DNA of 64,000 bases, taken from Chlorobiaceae bacterium (lineage in GTDB: Bacteria; Bacteroidota; Chlorobiia; Chlorobiales; Chlorobiaceae). Location: contig JABDHL010000032.1 of NCBI GenBank assembly GCA_012972825.1, positions 16,946 through 80,945 of the forward strand, in the 5' to 3' direction. Shown in pieces: positions 9,700-19,987 of this stretch (position 1 is its first letter; every line of letters begins with the position of its first letter). A program made the position numbers and the translations under genes. Below the pieces are notes generated by a model. It did not search any database and had not been told where the DNA came from. It saw only the letters and a list, made by a program, of their open reading frames with translations.

Positions 9700-11211
9700 T
9701 CATGACCATTTTTTCATCAGTTCAACAAGCAGGCTCACGCCGAAACCTGTTCCTCCATTCACCTTGCCACCGCTTTTCGGAATAAATGACGGACCGGCTA
9801 TATCGATATGAGCCCAGTTTTTATGGCCATCAATGAATTTCTCAAGAAATTTTGCTGCAGTGACGGAGCCTGCACCGCGTCCGCCGGTATTGTTCACATC
9901 GGCAACGTCCGACTTTATCTGCTCATCATAGAGATCCCAGAGCGGCATCCGCCATACCTTTTCACCGGATTGCTGCCCGGCCTGAAAAATTTCATCAGCC
10001 AGCTTGTCGTTATTGCAGAAAAGACCAGCAACAGCATAGCCGAGTGCAACAATGCAGGCTCCGGTAAGCGTCGCAACATCAATAATCACATCCGGCTTGT
10101 ATTTCTCTTTTGCATAAGTCAAGGCATCAGCAAGAATCAGACGACCCTCCGCATCTGTATTGCCAACCTCAACTGTAATACCTGAATACGTGGTAATAAC
10201 ATCGCCGGGCTTCTGAGCTTTACCGCCGGGCATGTTGTCAGTTGCCGGAATAAGACCGATAACATGGAGGGAAAGCCCGAGTCGGGCAGCAGCTTCAACC
10301 GCTCCCAGAACACTGGCCGCACCTGACATATCAGACTTCATCTCACCCATATTTTCAGAAGGCTTGAGCGAAATGCCACCGGAATCGAAGGTGACCCCTT
10401 TACCGACAAGGGCGACAACCATCCCGGCTTTCCCTTTGGGCTTGTATTCGAGCACCGTAAAGGTCGGAGGATGAAAACTGCCTTTATTGACCGCAAGCAA
10501 TCCGCCCATCCCAAGAGATTCTATCTCTTTTTTATGAAAAACAGTGACATCGTAACCATGTTTTTTGCCGGATTCAACCGCTGCTTCTGCAATATCTTCA
10601 GCCTGCAGATAATTACCGGGAAGATTCACAAGATTCCTGGCCATCTTCTGACAAGAAGCAACAATTTTGCCTTCAGCTGCCCCTTTCTTGATCTCCTCAA
10701 CCCCTCCTTCATCAACCCTCAGCACAAGTTCAGCAATCTCTTCAGGTTTCCCTGCAGACTTCTTTTTATCCAGCTTGCCGCTTTTAAGGCGATTAAAACG
10801 GTACGAACCGACAGCACAGCCCTCCACAAGGGCGGCAGCCAGCGTTGCAACACTTTGTCCGGTTGATACCGCAAGAGTCTCAAAAGAGGAACAGTCAACA
10901 GCAACTTTTTCAAGTTTCATCTCCACAGCTTTATTTGCTATGGACACGGAAGCCTTCCGCCAATCCTCAAGAGTTTTTCCCTCTCCCAGACCAAGCAGAG
11001 CAATCCTTGCTGCAGCATGCTTTCCGGCTCCACCATACAAAACAACAACCTCGCCGGCCTCAGCTTTGAAATCTTTCAACACCTGAACATCAAACCCTAA
11101 CGCCGCAAGCACTTCTCCAGCCTCTTTTTTCAATGAATCACTGCTGAACGGCAATGCAAGAAGATCAGTCCCGACCTGTTGCAGATTACTTTTTACTACT
11201 GATATTTTCAT
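9700..11211 (-). CDS. pepA: Leucyl aminopeptidase (cytosol aminopeptidase, M17)
   Basis: A 503-aa M17 metallo-aminopeptidase. The C-terminal catalytic domain carries the two-metal site: [16 protein letters not shown] near residue 268-283, the KSDMSGAA block near 292, and the family signature [14 protein letters not shown] near 353-366. The N-terminal domain (about 1-170) is the more variable hexamer-forming part. It removes N-terminal residues, Leu preferentially, from peptides in the cytoplasm. Length and motif spacing are normal. The gene lies 17 bp downstream of a DHH phosphoesterase gene. Confidence 0.95.
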   Translation of the reverse strand: MKISVVKSNLQQVGTDLLALPFSSDSLKKEAGEVLAALGFDVQVLKDFKAEAGEVVVLYGGAGKHAAARIALLGLGEGKTLEDWRKASVSIANKAVEMKLEKVAVDCSSFETLAVSTGQSVATLAAALVEGCAVGSYRFNRLKSGKLDKKKSAGKPEEIAELVLRVDEGGVEEIKKGAAEGKIVASCQKMARNLVNLPGNYLQAEDIAEAAVESGKKHGYDVTVFHKKEIESLGMGGLLAVNKGSFHPPTFTVLEYKPKGKAGMVVALVGKGVTFDSGGISLKPSENMGEMKSDMSGAASVLGAVEAAARLGLSLHVIGLIPATDNMPGGKAQKPGDVITTYSGITVEVGNTDAEGRLILADALTYAKEKYKPDVIIDVATLTGACIVALGYAVAGLFCNNDKLADEIFQAGQQSGEKVWRMPLWDLYDEQIKSDVADVNNTGGRGAGSVTAAKFLEKFIDGHKNWAHIDIAGPSFIPKSGGKVNGGTGFGVSLLVELMKKWS

Positions 11212-11228
11212 AGCTTCACTGACGATCG

Positions 11229-12305
11229 TTAAAAAGATGGTGTACCTGCTTCATCATAATTTTTAAGAAATGCCCTCAGATCTTCAAGCAATACATTCTG
11301 AGCCTTGTCGGATGAGAACTGGAAAAGGCATCCGGCGGCATTCATGTGCCCGCCTCCCCCATATTTTTTAGCCAGATGATTGACATAGATATTACCCCGC
11401 GACCTGAAACTTGCCTTGGTTCTTCCGTCCTGCATCTCAACCATAAGAACAGCGATACGCACTGAAGGCACACTTAAAAGATAGCGGATAATAAGATCGG
11501 TATCAAACAATTTGCTTCCTGTCGCTTTAAGCATATCCTGCGATATGAAAAGCCAAGAAATCTCCCCGTTATCGAGAATGGAAATGGCACTCAGTGCAGC
11601 CCCGAGAAGTTTCAGTGCTGAAGGAGACAGAGAGTTGTAGATCCTGTCGTAAATTTCCGCAGGTTCAGCACCCTTGCTCACCAGATCTCCGGCAAGCTGA
11701 TAGACGTAGGGCGTTGTTTTGGGAAATCTGAACGAACCGGTATCCGTCATGACGGCGACATAAAGCGCGGCAGCAATGTCAGGAGTGAACAGCTCAAGAC
11801 CCAACCGCTCCTGAAGGGCACAGACAAAACCATAAACAAGCTCACCAGTCGATGAAGCATAGCTTTCGCACACCATCACGTCAGTAAAATCCTCCGGTTC
11901 AAGATGATGGTCAATGCAGACAATTTTCAGACTGCCGAGTTCTCTGGAAAAACTGACATGAGGCCAGAGCGAACCCATCCTGTCATGCAAATTGGCATCA
12001 AGCAGAATAACAACGTCGCAAAGCGACAGCTCCTGAATAGCTTCTTCACTTTTATTATTGAAAACACTTGCAGGATAGAGCTGTTTGAGAAACTGGTAAT
12101 TCGGGGGAATTTCCGTCGGGTTGACAATAGTGACCTCCTTGCCAATCGCCTTGAGTACCAGTGCAAGAGCCACCTCGCTGCCAAGACCGTCACCATCGGA
12201 ATTTTCATGGGTTGTAATAACAAAATGCTGCCCTTCAAGAATCTCGTCGATGACCGGAGACCATTCCGCGGAACGCAGTGTCCGGCCATACTCAGGTAAT
12301 ATCAT
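11229..12305 (-). CDS. DHH/DHHA1 phosphoesterase (NrnA-like oligoribonuclease / pAp phosphatase)
   Basis: A 358-aa DHH-family phosphoesterase. The N-terminal DHH domain shows the motif [13 protein letters not shown] near residue 33 and IDHHLEP near 131. The C-terminal DHHA1 domain ends with the nucleic-acid-binding [11 protein letters not shown] near 316. This layout matches NrnA-type enzymes that degrade nanoRNA and/or dephosphorylate 3'-phosphoadenosine 5'-phosphate. The exact substrate is not decided by sequence alone. It is divergent from rlmN across a 254-bp spacer in which no other gene is seen. Confidence 0.88.
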   Translation of the reverse strand: MILPEYGRTLRSAEWSPVIDEILEGQHFVITTHENSDGDGLGSEVALALVLKAIGKEVTIVNPTEIPPNYQFLKQLYPASVFNNKSEEAIQELSLCDVVILLDANLHDRMGSLWPHVSFSRELGSLKIVCIDHHLEPEDFTDVMVCESYASSTGELVYGFVCALQERLGLELFTPDIAAALYVAVMTDTGSFRFPKTTPYVYQLAGDLVSKGAEPAEIYDRIYNSLSPSALKLLGAALSAISILDNGEISWLFISQDMLKATGSKLFDTDLIIRYLLSVPSVRIAVLMVEMQDGRTKASFRSRGNIYVNHLAKKYGGGGHMNAAGCLFQFSSDKAQNVLLEDLRAFLKNYDEAGTPSF

Positions 12306-12559
12306 GAGTTTGAGGTAACTTTAAACAAAAAATTAAAACGTAATCTATACCTTTTTTACTCGCTGCCAAAAGCAGAAATTCTTCTGTTGTCATGCACAGA
12401 AAGAGCTTCACGGCAGTATAATTTTCCGGTATAAAGTACTTTTTTAAATTGGACAAGCAAAAGAACAAATGAGATCATATATTTTTATGGATAGGCTCCA
12501 TCTCAACCCGGACTTTTTTCATCAGTGACCATTGTGTTCCACAAATCCATCACATTTCG

Positions 12560-13642
12560 ATGACCCAGCTGTTAAAGAAAAATATAATAGACCTCACCTT
12601 CAAAGAGCTCAAGCAAGCTCTGGCAGCCCTGTCTGAGCCCCCATTCAGAGCCGCCCAGATACACCAGTGGCTCTTCAGCCATCACTCGACAAGCTTTCAG
12701 GAAATGACCATCCTCAGTCTTGAGTTACGCAAAAAGCTTGCTGAAATATTCTCAATTCAACCGCTGCAGCTCATTGATCGTCAGGAGTGTTTCGAAGAGG
12801 CATGCGACAATCCAACAGAAAAAATACTGTTGAAACTGCCCGATAATGAGATGGTGGAAAGTGTCCTGATTGCTTCAGCCAGCAGGATGACTGCCTGCGT
12901 CTCATCGCAGGTCGGGTGCCCGCTTCAATGCCCATTCTGTGCTACAGGCAATATGGGGTTCAGGCGGAATCTCAGCGCCGGAGAAATTGCCGGACAGGTC
13001 TATGCCCTCGACAACCTTGTCACACAAAAAGATTCCAGCAACCAAATCACCAATATTGTCTTTATGGGCATGGGTGAACCGCTGCTGAACACCGACAACG
13101 TTATTGAAGCCATTGATACCCTCAGCACAAAAAATTACAGTTTCTGCCTTTCGCAGAAAAAAATAACCATATCTACGGCAGGGATAATCCCCGAAATTAA
13201 AAGGCTCGCAAGGTCAGGCATGAAAACAAAACTTGCCGTCTCGCTTCATGCCGCAAATCAGCAGAAACGTGAATCACTCATGCCCATTGCCGCCCGGCAA
13301 TACCCGCTCAGAGAACTGGGCAAATCGCTTGCCGAGTATACAGAATTGACCGGAATGCCTGTCACCATCGTCTATATGCTCCTGAGAGGAATCAACGATT
13401 CTCTGGATGATGCCAGGATGCTTGCCCGATTTGCCAGGACCTTTTTATGTAAAATAAATTTGATTGATTACAATTCAATCATTAATATTAAATTCAAGCC
13501 TGTTTACGGCGCAACCAGAGAGATGTTTCAGCAACACCTCCTGACGTCAGGGCTACATGTCACGGTCAGAAAAAGCTACGGAACAACCATTAATGCGGCA
13601 TGCGGACAACTGGCAGCAAACAGCACACTTAACCCGCAATAA
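12560..13642 (+). CDS. rlmN: Dual-specificity 23S rRNA/tRNA adenine-C2 methyltransferase
   Basis: A 360-aa radical SAM methyltransferase that methylates A2503 of 23S rRNA and A37 of some tRNAs. The radical SAM cluster motif C-x3-C-x2-C is GCPLQCPFC near residues 119-127. The methyl-carrier cysteine expected near the C-terminus is present in TINAACGQL. The GMGEPLLN segment near 170 is the GGE-like SAM-binding motif of the family. An N-terminal helical RNA-binding accessory domain occupies about 1-95. Length is normal. Confidence 0.95.
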   Translation: MTQLLKKNIIDLTFKELKQALAALSEPPFRAAQIHQWLFSHHSTSFQEMTILSLELRKKLAEIFSIQPLQLIDRQECFEEACDNPTEKILLKLPDNEMVESVLIASASRMTACVSSQVGCPLQCPFCATGNMGFRRNLSAGEIAGQVYALDNLVTQKDSSNQITNIVFMGMGEPLLNTDNVIEAIDTLSTKNYSFCLSQKKITISTAGIIPEIKRLARSGMKTKLAVSLHAANQQKRESLMPIAARQYPLRELGKSLAEYTELTGMPVTIVYMLLRGINDSLDDARMLARFARTFLCKINLIDYNSIINIKFKPVYGATREMFQQHLLTSGLHVTVRKSYGTTINAACGQLAANSTLNPQ

Positions 13643-13663
13643 TCTTTAACCGTCTCAACAATC

Positions 13664-14446
13664 ATGGATTTGACTGAATTGATTCCTTTCAAAAACGAGT
13701 TGAACAAAGCGTACTACGGCGTAACAAGCAATGCGACACACACATCGGAACGCCCTGTTTTCCATGAACTGAAGGTGAGACGATACGAAAAACCCGTCGC
13801 TGCAATCACTGGGTTTATCCTCAGCAAAATTGATCACTGGGTTGGATGGAATCTGACAAGCGAAAAAACAGCAGTAGGCGGTATGACCTCCATTCGTGCC
13901 GAGGTCAGCTCATTTATTCTCCTGGGGCTGAAAATAAATGTCGCATTCGGACTCCTTGAAGAAAAGGATGTCAATGGTCGGCCTATTACTTCAGTCAACG
14001 CCAAAGCTGAAACCCAGATTGAATCCAGGGGGGATCTCGGAGAAAGCCGCAGAGTGATCAGAATGATGCTCGGAGCCCTCGATTTCGAATTCAGAAAACA
14101 GGTAGTCAAGGACGAAGACTATCAATACCGTTCATTGGATCCAAAAGGAGCTGCAGCAGCATGCCAGCAGATTTTTAATGAAGCAAGGCTGCAGAAAAAT
14201 CATAAAAAAATTGAAAGCACCCCGAAAGCCAAAGCAATCGAATTCAAAAAAAGAGCACCCGTTCAGACTATCCAGCTCCTGACCTCTTCAAAAACTCATG
14301 AAACATCCCTCTCTTCCGCACCTGTTTCAGATGGTGCCGAACAGATCGGATCATCGGCAGGCAACTCTGAAGTCACGGCAGCAGTCGATCAGGCAAGAGT
14401 TTCAAAGCCGAAAATCATGATTGTCACATCAAAAAAAACCATATAA
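13664..14446 (+). CDS. Conserved hypothetical protein between rlmN and adk
   Basis: A 260-aa protein I do not recognise. The first ~175 residues look like a folded alpha/beta domain ([11 protein letters not shown] and [12 protein letters not shown] strands, [16 protein letters not shown] helix). Residues from about 180 on are polar and low in complexity, probably a disordered tail ending in a [11 protein letters not shown] strand. No signal peptide or membrane helix. It lies 21 bp after rlmN and 10 bp before adk in the same direction, so it is probably co-transcribed with them. Composition is similar to its neighbours, which suggests a resident, lineage-specific gene. Confidence 0.6.
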   Translation: MDLTELIPFKNELNKAYYGVTSNATHTSERPVFHELKVRRYEKPVAAITGFILSKIDHWVGWNLTSEKTAVGGMTSIRAEVSSFILLGLKINVAFGLLEEKDVNGRPITSVNAKAETQIESRGDLGESRRVIRMMLGALDFEFRKQVVKDEDYQYRSLDPKGAAAACQQIFNEARLQKNHKKIESTPKAKAIEFKKRAPVQTIQLLTSSKTHETSLSSAPVSDGAEQIGSSAGNSEVTAAVDQARVSKPKIMIVTSKKTI

Positions 14447-14456
14447 CATCAGTTTG

Positions 14457-15116
14457 ATGAGAATTATTTTACTGGGAGCACCGGGTGCAGGCAAAGGAAC
14501 ACAGTCAAACTATATTTCAAAATCCCTCGATATCCCGCAGATATCGACCGGCGACATGTTGCGTGCTGCGGTAACCGCAGGAACACCCCTCGGCATCGCC
14601 GCCAAAAAAATCATGGACTCAGGCCAGCTTGTCTCCGATGAAATCATTATCGGTCTGGTCAAAGAGCGTCTTTCAGAACCTGACTGCGCCAATGGATGCC
14701 TTTTTGATGGTTTTCCCCGCACTCTTCCGCAGGCGGAAGCATTGGGAAAAGACGGAATCCGCATAGACCATGTCGTTGAAATTAATGTCGATGATAAAGA
14801 GATAATTGAACGGATGAGCGGACGTCGTGTACATCCTGCTTCAGGCAGAACCTATCATGTGCGTTTCAATCCCCCGAAAACAGAGAATATTGATGATGAA
14901 ACAGGAGAGCCACTTGTTCAAAGAGAGGACGATCACGAGGATACTGTTCGAAAACGGCTTGAAATCTATCATGCCCAAACCGCTCCGCTGATCAACTACT
15001 ATCTGAACTTATCAAAGAACGGTTCCGTCAAAGCACCGCACTATCATCGAATAGAGGGAACAGGAAAAGTGGAGGAAATCCGCGACAGGATTCTTGAAGC
15101 ACTCGCAACATCCTGA
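14457..15116 (+). CDS. adk: Adenylate kinase
   Basis: A 219-aa adenylate kinase (ATP + AMP to 2 ADP). The start at 14457 is chosen because it directly precedes the conserved [17 protein letters not shown]-loop block; an upstream in-frame start at 14421 lies inside the preceding gene. DGFPRT near residue 84 is the NMP-binding signature. The long-form LID domain (about 123-164) has none of the four Zn-binding cysteines and is the non-zinc type. A strong intrinsic terminator follows. Confidence 0.96.
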   Translation: MRIILLGAPGAGKGTQSNYISKSLDIPQISTGDMLRAAVTAGTPLGIAAKKIMDSGQLVSDEIIIGLVKERLSEPDCANGCLFDGFPRTLPQAEALGKDGIRIDHVVEINVDDKEIIERMSGRRVHPASGRTYHVRFNPPKTENIDDETGEPLVQREDDHEDTVRKRLEIYHAQTAPLINYYLNLSKNGSVKAPHYHRIEGTGKVEEIRDRILEALATS

Positions 15117-15141
15117 TACTCTCCAGAAGTCATTCAGTTAA

Positions 15142-15173
15142 AAAAAAGTCAGTGCCCTATCACTGACTTTTTT
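15142..15173 (+). terminator. Intrinsic terminator after adk
   Basis: A perfect 7-bp stem (GTCAGTG at 15148-15154, CACTGAC at 15161-15167) around a 6-base loop is flanked by a run of A's on the left and six T's on the right. It ends the rlmN-adk transcription unit. The A-run/T-run symmetry means it could work in both directions. priA begins only 12 bp later, so its promoter must overlap this element or lie inside it. Confidence 0.85.
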
Positions 15174-15184
15174 CATTCATTGCC

Positions 15185-17623
15185 ATGCATGCACTCATAG
15201 TAGCAGAAAAATATTTCAGAGGCGACCCTTTTTACGCTTTGGTGCCCGAAACCCTGGAACAAGGTATCCACCCGGGATGCATGGTGCTTCTTTCTTCAAC
15301 CAGAGGCAATGGCTCCGTTTCAATCGGCTACATGATCAGCCTCACGCCACAGCATGCCGAAGAGGTGTCGGGCATGGAGCTCCTGGACGTGCTTTATGAC
15401 GGACGTCCTGTTCTTAACGCCGACCTCCTGAAGCTTACGGAGTGGATGGCGGATTACTATCTGACCAGGAGAATTGATGCCCTTACTGCCGCTCTTCCTG
15501 CAGCAGTAAGGACGACGGTTCATGACGTTGTTGAGATAACCGGCTTTGCTCTGCAGGCCGAAAGCACGAAAATCATCAATACGAAACTCCGTCGTTCCAT
15601 CATGCGGATGATGATCGCAGAGAAGCGGCTGACTGTTGTTCAGCTTCAGCGACGACTCGGGAAAAAGCAGCTCTATCGTACCTTGGCGGAGCTTGAACGG
15701 GGTGGACATCTGACGCTTACAAAAAAGTTCTCCGCCACAAAACCAAGGCAGAAAACTGCTTACCGGCTGAGCAGGTCATTGCCGGAACAGGTTGAGGAGA
15801 GTCTCAAGGCATCCCCGAAACAGCTTGAAGCCTTCAAAATGCTCACTTCCACCGACAAAACGCCTGCTTATGCAGAAACCACAGGCGCCTCCAGGGAAAC
15901 CCTTAACGCCCTCGTTAAAAAAGGGTTTGTCGAAAAGATCCAGGTAGAGATTTCAAGCAATTTCACAACCGCTTTTTCAGAAAAACCTCAATCGCCGAAA
16001 ATCCTGACAACTGGCCAGAAACAAGCTCTTGACCAGCTTCTCGACGCGTATGAAAAGCAGCAGTACAACACCTTTCTTCTGCACGGGGTTACCGGCAGCG
16101 GAAAAACCCTGATCTATATCGAACTGCTCAAACAAGTCATCGCTTCCGGCAAAACAGCAATTGTGCTTGTTCCTGAAATTGCCCTGACTCCGCAGACTGC
16201 CGGTCGGTTCCGTGAGCATTTTCATGACGGCCTCACCATCATGCACAGCGCCATGAGCAACCAGGAAAAATATGACGCATGGCACAGCATCCGGCTCGGC
16301 AAAACAAAAATCGCCCTTGGCGCCCGCTCAACCATTTTCGCTCCTCTCGACAATCTCGGCGCCATCATTGTGGACGAAGAACACGACGGCGCCTACAAGC
16401 AGGACCGTAATCCCCGCTATAACGCACGGGATACCGCGGTCATGAGAGCAATGTTCAGCGGCGCAATCTGTGTGCTCGGATCTGCAACGCCATCGTTTGA
16501 ATCATACAGCAATGCCGTTACCCGTAAATACACTCTTATCAATCTGCCCGAACGCGTTGACGGAGCAGCCATGCCCCGAATCAGCCTCATCTGGATGAGA
16601 GAGAGTCCTAAAGCTTCCGCTTCAATTTCTGAACTGCTCTATCGCCAGATTGCCCTTCGCCTCGAAAAAAATGAGCAGGTCATTCTTCTGCAGAACAGAC
16701 GGGGATTTGCCGGAAGCATCTTCTGCCTTGCATGCGGCCACATCCCTCTCTGCCGGTTCTGTTCCATCCCGCTGGTCTACCATGCAGCCCGGAACCATCT
16801 CCGCTGCCACTACTGCGGCCATGCCGAAACCTACACTGCTTCATGCCTGAACTGTTCCTCGACCGATCTTTTTTTAAAAAGCAGCGGTACAGAGCGCATC
16901 CAGGAAGAACTGCACACTCTGTTTCCTGAAGAAAAAATCCTCAGGATGGATGTCGATACCACAACCGCCAAAGGCTCACACGGTCGTATTCTCAAAGAAT
17001 TTCACGACAGAAAAGCGCGCATCCTTCTCGGCACACAAATGGTTGCAAAAGGGCTCGACTTTCCGGCAGTCACCCTGGTAGGAGTTCTTATGGCCGATAT
17101 AGGGCTCAACATTCCCGACTTCAGAGCCTCCGAGCGCACCTTTTCCCTGCTCACCCAGGTGGCCGGACGCGCAGGCCGCTCCTCAATGCCGGGAGAGGTC
17201 TACTTCCAGGTTTTCAACAAAGAGAGCGATGTATTCACCGCCCTTCTGCAGGGAAATGAGAGCTATAAAAAGTTTTTTCTCGAAGAAACCGCAATCAGAA
17301 AATCGCTCCGCTACCCGCCGGCATCACGACTCATAAAATTCGAATGCACCTCAACGGACGAAAAACAGGCCGAAGCCGCCGCACTCTACTGCAGAGAAAC
17401 CCTGATACATCAACTGCCGCAAGAGAAGGGCATTGTGCTGGGACCGGCACCGGCAGGCATAGCAAAAATCAGAAGCCGTTACCGATACCACGTTCTGGTT
17501 AAACTCTTCAACGGCAAACTCTCCCCCCTGTTCGTCAAACAAATGAGCGACGACATTACTGCCCGCTTCCGCTCTTCAGGGCTCGCCTTCACAGTCGATG
17601 TCGATCCTCTGAACCTTATGTAA
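15185..17623 (+). CDS. priA: Primosomal protein N' (replication restart helicase)
   Basis: An 812-aa PriA that reloads the replisome at stalled forks. The N-terminal DNA-binding domain occupies about 1-200. The helicase core has Walker A GVTGSGKT at 301-308 and the DEEH box at 397-400. An eight-cysteine zinc-binding insertion follows (about 510-560; CLACG, CRFC, CHYCG and CLNC pairs), then helicase motifs TQMVAKGLDF and QVAGRAGR. The family's 3'BD, winged-helix, helicase and C-terminal domains are all present and full length. Confidence 0.96.
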   Translation: MHALIVAEKYFRGDPFYALVPETLEQGIHPGCMVLLSSTRGNGSVSIGYMISLTPQHAEEVSGMELLDVLYDGRPVLNADLLKLTEWMADYYLTRRIDALTAALPAAVRTTVHDVVEITGFALQAESTKIINTKLRRSIMRMMIAEKRLTVVQLQRRLGKKQLYRTLAELERGGHLTLTKKFSATKPRQKTAYRLSRSLPEQVEESLKASPKQLEAFKMLTSTDKTPAYAETTGASRETLNALVKKGFVEKIQVEISSNFTTAFSEKPQSPKILTTGQKQALDQLLDAYEKQQYNTFLLHGVTGSGKTLIYIELLKQVIASGKTAIVLVPEIALTPQTAGRFREHFHDGLTIMHSAMSNQEKYDAWHSIRLGKTKIALGARSTIFAPLDNLGAIIVDEEHDGAYKQDRNPRYNARDTAVMRAMFSGAICVLGSATPSFESYSNAVTRKYTLINLPERVDGAAMPRISLIWMRESPKASASISELLYRQIALRLEKNEQVILLQNRRGFAGSIFCLACGHIPLCRFCSIPLVYHAARNHLRCHYCGHAETYTASCLNCSSTDLFLKSSGTERIQEELHTLFPEEKILRMDVDTTTAKGSHGRILKEFHDRKARILLGTQMVAKGLDFPAVTLVGVLMADIGLNIPDFRASERTFSLLTQVAGRAGRSSMPGEVYFQVFNKESDVFTALLQGNESYKKFFLEETAIRKSLRYPPASRLIKFECTSTDEKQAEAAALYCRETLIHQLPQEKGIVLGPAPAGIAKIRSRYRYHVLVKLFNGKLSPLFVKQMSDDITARFRSSGLAFTVDVDPLNLM

Positions 17624-17700
17624 CTCATCTCTAAGCTGAACACGCTTAACAAACTTCAGGACGAATCGTATTTTCGGCTCCTTCGTCATGCTCACCATGG

Positions 17701-17886
17701 CGGGATGCCCTGCACTTTGCCTATGCCTCGTTCTATAAAATTGATTTTTAGTTAACTTGGAACTGCAATCACCAGGCGAATGCCAGCAAACACCAGCATA
17801 TTCGTGTGATCAATGCCCGACTGAACCTGCCGACACCGGAAATTGTCACTCCATTAGAATTATTTTCGGAGAAAACTGATGAATGA
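17701..17886 (+). pseudogene. PIN-domain (VapC-like) toxin remnant
   Basis: Translating from 17701 gives R-DALHFAYASFYKIDF, an in-frame TAG at 17749-17751, then LTWNCNHQANA and an NLPTPEIVTPLEL tail ending at 17886. This matches the C-terminal half of PIN-domain proteins of the type D-A-x-H-x-A-x-A...M-D-x-L-L-T-W-N...P-x-I-x-T-P-x-E-L. The stop codon replaces a residue in the conserved D-F-L-L-T-W-N strand, where a Leu codon would be one base away. Nothing resembling the N-terminal half is found upstream. It is therefore a truncated, interrupted pseudogene. Confidence 0.6.
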
Positions 17887-18001
17887 TAACGAACTCCTGA
17901 TTGAAAAAATCGAACGCCGTCTTCTGGCCGGAGATAAATCCGAACCGAACTTCTTAAGCGCCCGTGAAACAGTGAGTGGCATGGGTGCCTTTGCAAAATA
18001 A
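17879..18001 (+). CDS. Possible 40-aa protein coupled to the PIN remnant
   Basis: A 40-codon frame whose ATG sits inside the last codons of the PIN remnant, the sort of overlap seen in co-translated pairs. The product begins MNDNELLIEKIERRLLAG and is charged and helical; it ends in GMGAFAK. It may be a conserved small partner of the PIN protein (possibly an antitoxin or a fragment of one), or no longer expressed. The call is tentative because it is short and its upstream partner is broken. Confidence 0.3.
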   Translation: MNDNELLIEKIERRLLAGDKSEPNFLSARETVSGMGAFAK

Positions 18002-18211
18002 TCGCTCATCTATAAATTATTATCCAATAATAAAACCTTTCTATGAGCTGATATATCACCAGGGAATTTGAAAAAAAATTTTATGGGTTTGGCCTGAGGA
18101 ATTTGACCTCTCTTTTTCAAAACCTTTTAAATATGAATATATTGCAGAGCATATACCGATAAGAAGCAATCAGGGCCATACCCGATATTGAAGCAGAACA
18201 CCATCAACGAC

Positions 18212-18694
18212 ATGAACAGGGAGATGAAACACAATCCATTAAAGAAAGTCGGGATTATTGTTTTCCTTGTTGGACGTTATCTCTTTGCAGCGTTTTTTCT
18301 CTACGGCTTCTGGCGCAAACTGACAAAGGGGTGGCTTTGGAGCGACCTGATGCTGGGATTTTTTACGAAGCGTTTTGCGGAACTTCCTGCAGGTTCCTTT
18401 CAGGCAGGCTATCTTGAGCACTTTGCCATACCGCTGGCATTTCCGATTGCCTGGATTGTTACCGTCGGCGAACTTATCATCGGTCTTTCGCTTCTGGCCG
18501 GTTTTGCCGTCAGGGCCAACGCTGCTCTGGCGTTATTTCTGGTGCTGAATTTTGCGGCGGGCGGCTATTACAATCTTTCCCTTCCTCCGTTTATGATCTT
18601 TTCGGTATTGATGATGCTGCTCCCATCAGGCCACTGGCTTGGGGTGGACAAGCAGCTTCACCACAGATACCCCGATTCCATCTGGTTCAAATAA
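18212..18694 (+). CDS. DoxX family membrane protein
   Basis: A ~160-aa DoxX/DoxD-like membrane protein with four predicted helices (an R-Y-L-F-A-A-F-F-L-Y-G-F helix, IAWIVTVGELIIGLSLLAGF, an ALALFLVLNFAAGGY helix, and a PFMIFSVLMMLLPS helix). The glycine-rich GELIIGLSLLAG segment is typical. DoxX proteins are often linked to thiol/sulfur metabolism or oxidative stress, but the role is unproven. An ATG at 18212 is taken as start; TTG at 18188 and ATG at 18224 are alternatives and no clear ribosome binding site decides between them. Confidence 0.75.
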   Translation: MNREMKHNPLKKVGIIVFLVGRYLFAAFFLYGFWRKLTKGWLWSDLMLGFFTKRFAELPAGSFQAGYLEHFAIPLAFPIAWIVTVGELIIGLSLLAGFAVRANAALALFLVLNFAAGGYYNLSLPPFMIFSVLMMLLPSGHWLGVDKQLHHRYPDSIWFK

Positions 18695-18700
18695 CTGAAA

Positions 18701-19528
18701 ATGCCTGCCTCCGGACATCGCTGTTCCTCCCTTTACCGATGGGCCTCTATTTTTCTTCTCTTTTCCCTGACGGCAAATCTTCCTGCAGTATTTGCAAAAA
18801 AAACAAAAAAAGCTGCAATCAAACCAACGGTACCACCAGTCGAAAAAGCAGATGAGGCGGTATGGCAGATGAACTACTCAAAAGCCGATTCGATATACTC
18901 CTCAGAGCTTCGCAATAATCCATCAAATGTTGATCTCTACTGGAAAATGGCCCGGCTGCAGGTCAGCCTTGGGGAATCGTTTCCTAAGGGAAAATCCGAT
19001 GCCCGTATGCTGCATTACCGCAAAGCAGCGGAATATGCACGCAACGGCATAGCTCTCGACAGCACCAACGCAAAAAGCCACACATGGCTTGCCGCATCAC
19101 TTGGCATGATGGCCGACAAAATCGGCACCAAGGAAAAATTAAGGCGGGCACAGGAGATAAAACGGGAACTTGATACAGCGCTTCGTTTAAACCCCAACGA
19201 TGAGACTGCGCTCTCCATGCTCGGCTCTTATTATCGTGAAGCCGCAAATATCGGATGGTTCAGAAGAATGGTAGGCAACGCCTTTATCGGCGAGGTGCCG
19301 AAAGGCAACTATACCCTGGCAGAAAAAGCTTTCCGGAAAGCGATCAGCATTGATCCCGGAATCATCAGAAACTACCACGAACTGGCGTTGATCTGCATTG
19401 ACTCAGGGAACAAGGAGGAAGCAGTCACGCTCATGAAAACCGCCCTTGACAAACCCATCCTGATAGAAAGCGACAAGAGACGCATTGAGGAGATGCGCGC
19501 ACTCCTGAAAAAACTTACGAAAGAGTAG
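18701..19528 (+). CDS. Secreted TPR-repeat protein
   Basis: A 275-aa protein with an N-terminal signal sequence (hydrophobic ASIFLLFSLTANLP run near residues 15-28, probable cleavage after AVFA). Several tetratricopeptide-like helices follow: YSKADSIYSSELRNNPSNVDLYW near 60, a RNGIALDSTNAKSHTWLA unit near 113, LDTALRLNPNDETALSML near 157, and EKAFRKAISIDPGI near 208. It should be periplasmic or exported and act as a protein-interaction scaffold. It follows doxX by 6 bp, so the two are probably co-transcribed. The gene converges on aroQ. Confidence 0.75.
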   Translation: MPASGHRCSSLYRWASIFLLFSLTANLPAVFAKKTKKAAIKPTVPPVEKADEAVWQMNYSKADSIYSSELRNNPSNVDLYWKMARLQVSLGESFPKGKSDARMLHYRKAAEYARNGIALDSTNAKSHTWLAASLGMMADKIGTKEKLRRAQEIKRELDTALRLNPNDETALSMLGSYYREAANIGWFRRMVGNAFIGEVPKGNYTLAEKAFRKAISIDPGIIRNYHELALICIDSGNKEEAVTLMKTALDKPILIESDKRRIEEMRALLKKLTKE

Positions 19529-19529
19529 G

Positions 19530-19967
19530 TTACTGTTTACCGGACATCCCCAGGAGAGCCCTGACGCCGAGATGATAGCTGTTCGCTCCGAACCCGCTGA
19601 TCACGCCGACGCATACTTCAGATATGACTGAGGTGCGGCGGAACTCCTCACGGGCATAAATATTGGAAAGATGAACCTCAACGACGGGAATGCGCACTCC
19701 GCTGATGGCATCACGAAGAGCTATCGAATAGTGAGTGAGCGCTCCGGCATTGAGCAGAACCCCTCGGTAGCCGCCCTTGTCCTCAATATGAAAAAGTTTC
19801 TCCAGCAAAGCGCCTTCATCTTCCGACTGAAAAAACTCAAACGTCAGTTCCGGAAAACTCGCAACGAGCCCCTTATTGATATCATCAAGAGTCTGATACC
19901 CGTAAACGTCAGGCTCGCGTTTTCCAAGCCGTGAAAGGTTCGGGCCGTTGAGGACAAGTATTGACAT
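19530..19967 (-). CDS. aroQ: 3-dehydroquinate dehydratase, type II
   Basis: A 145-aa type II dehydroquinase, third step of the shikimate pathway. The conserved NGPNLSRLGKREPDVYG opening (catalytic Arg/Tyr region), LNAGALTHYSIAL near residue 75 and EVHLSNIYAREEFR near 98 (catalytic His) are all present. The start at 19967 directly precedes ILVLNGPN; a start 12 bases upstream would add four residues. It lies 20 bp downstream of hslU in the same direction. Confidence 0.94.
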   Translation of the reverse strand: MSILVLNGPNLSRLGKREPDVYGYQTLDDINKGLVASFPELTFEFFQSEDEGALLEKLFHIEDKGGYRGVLLNAGALTHYSIALRDAISGVRIPVVEVHLSNIYAREEFRRTSVISEVCVGVISGFGANSYHLGVRALLGMSGKQ

Positions 19968-19987
19968 AATGCCTGCCATGATTATGG

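Larger units (their letters stand above)
17624..18211. other. Spacer with gene remnants between priA and doxX
   Basis: This 588-base stretch has no full-size gene. It holds the remains of a PIN-domain toxin gene (17701-17886) and a coupled 40-codon frame (17879-18001), described separately. Bases about 18002-18180 are A/T-rich with nothing recognisable beyond a possible promoter for the DoxX gene. It looks like the relic of an accessory insertion. Confidence 0.5.
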
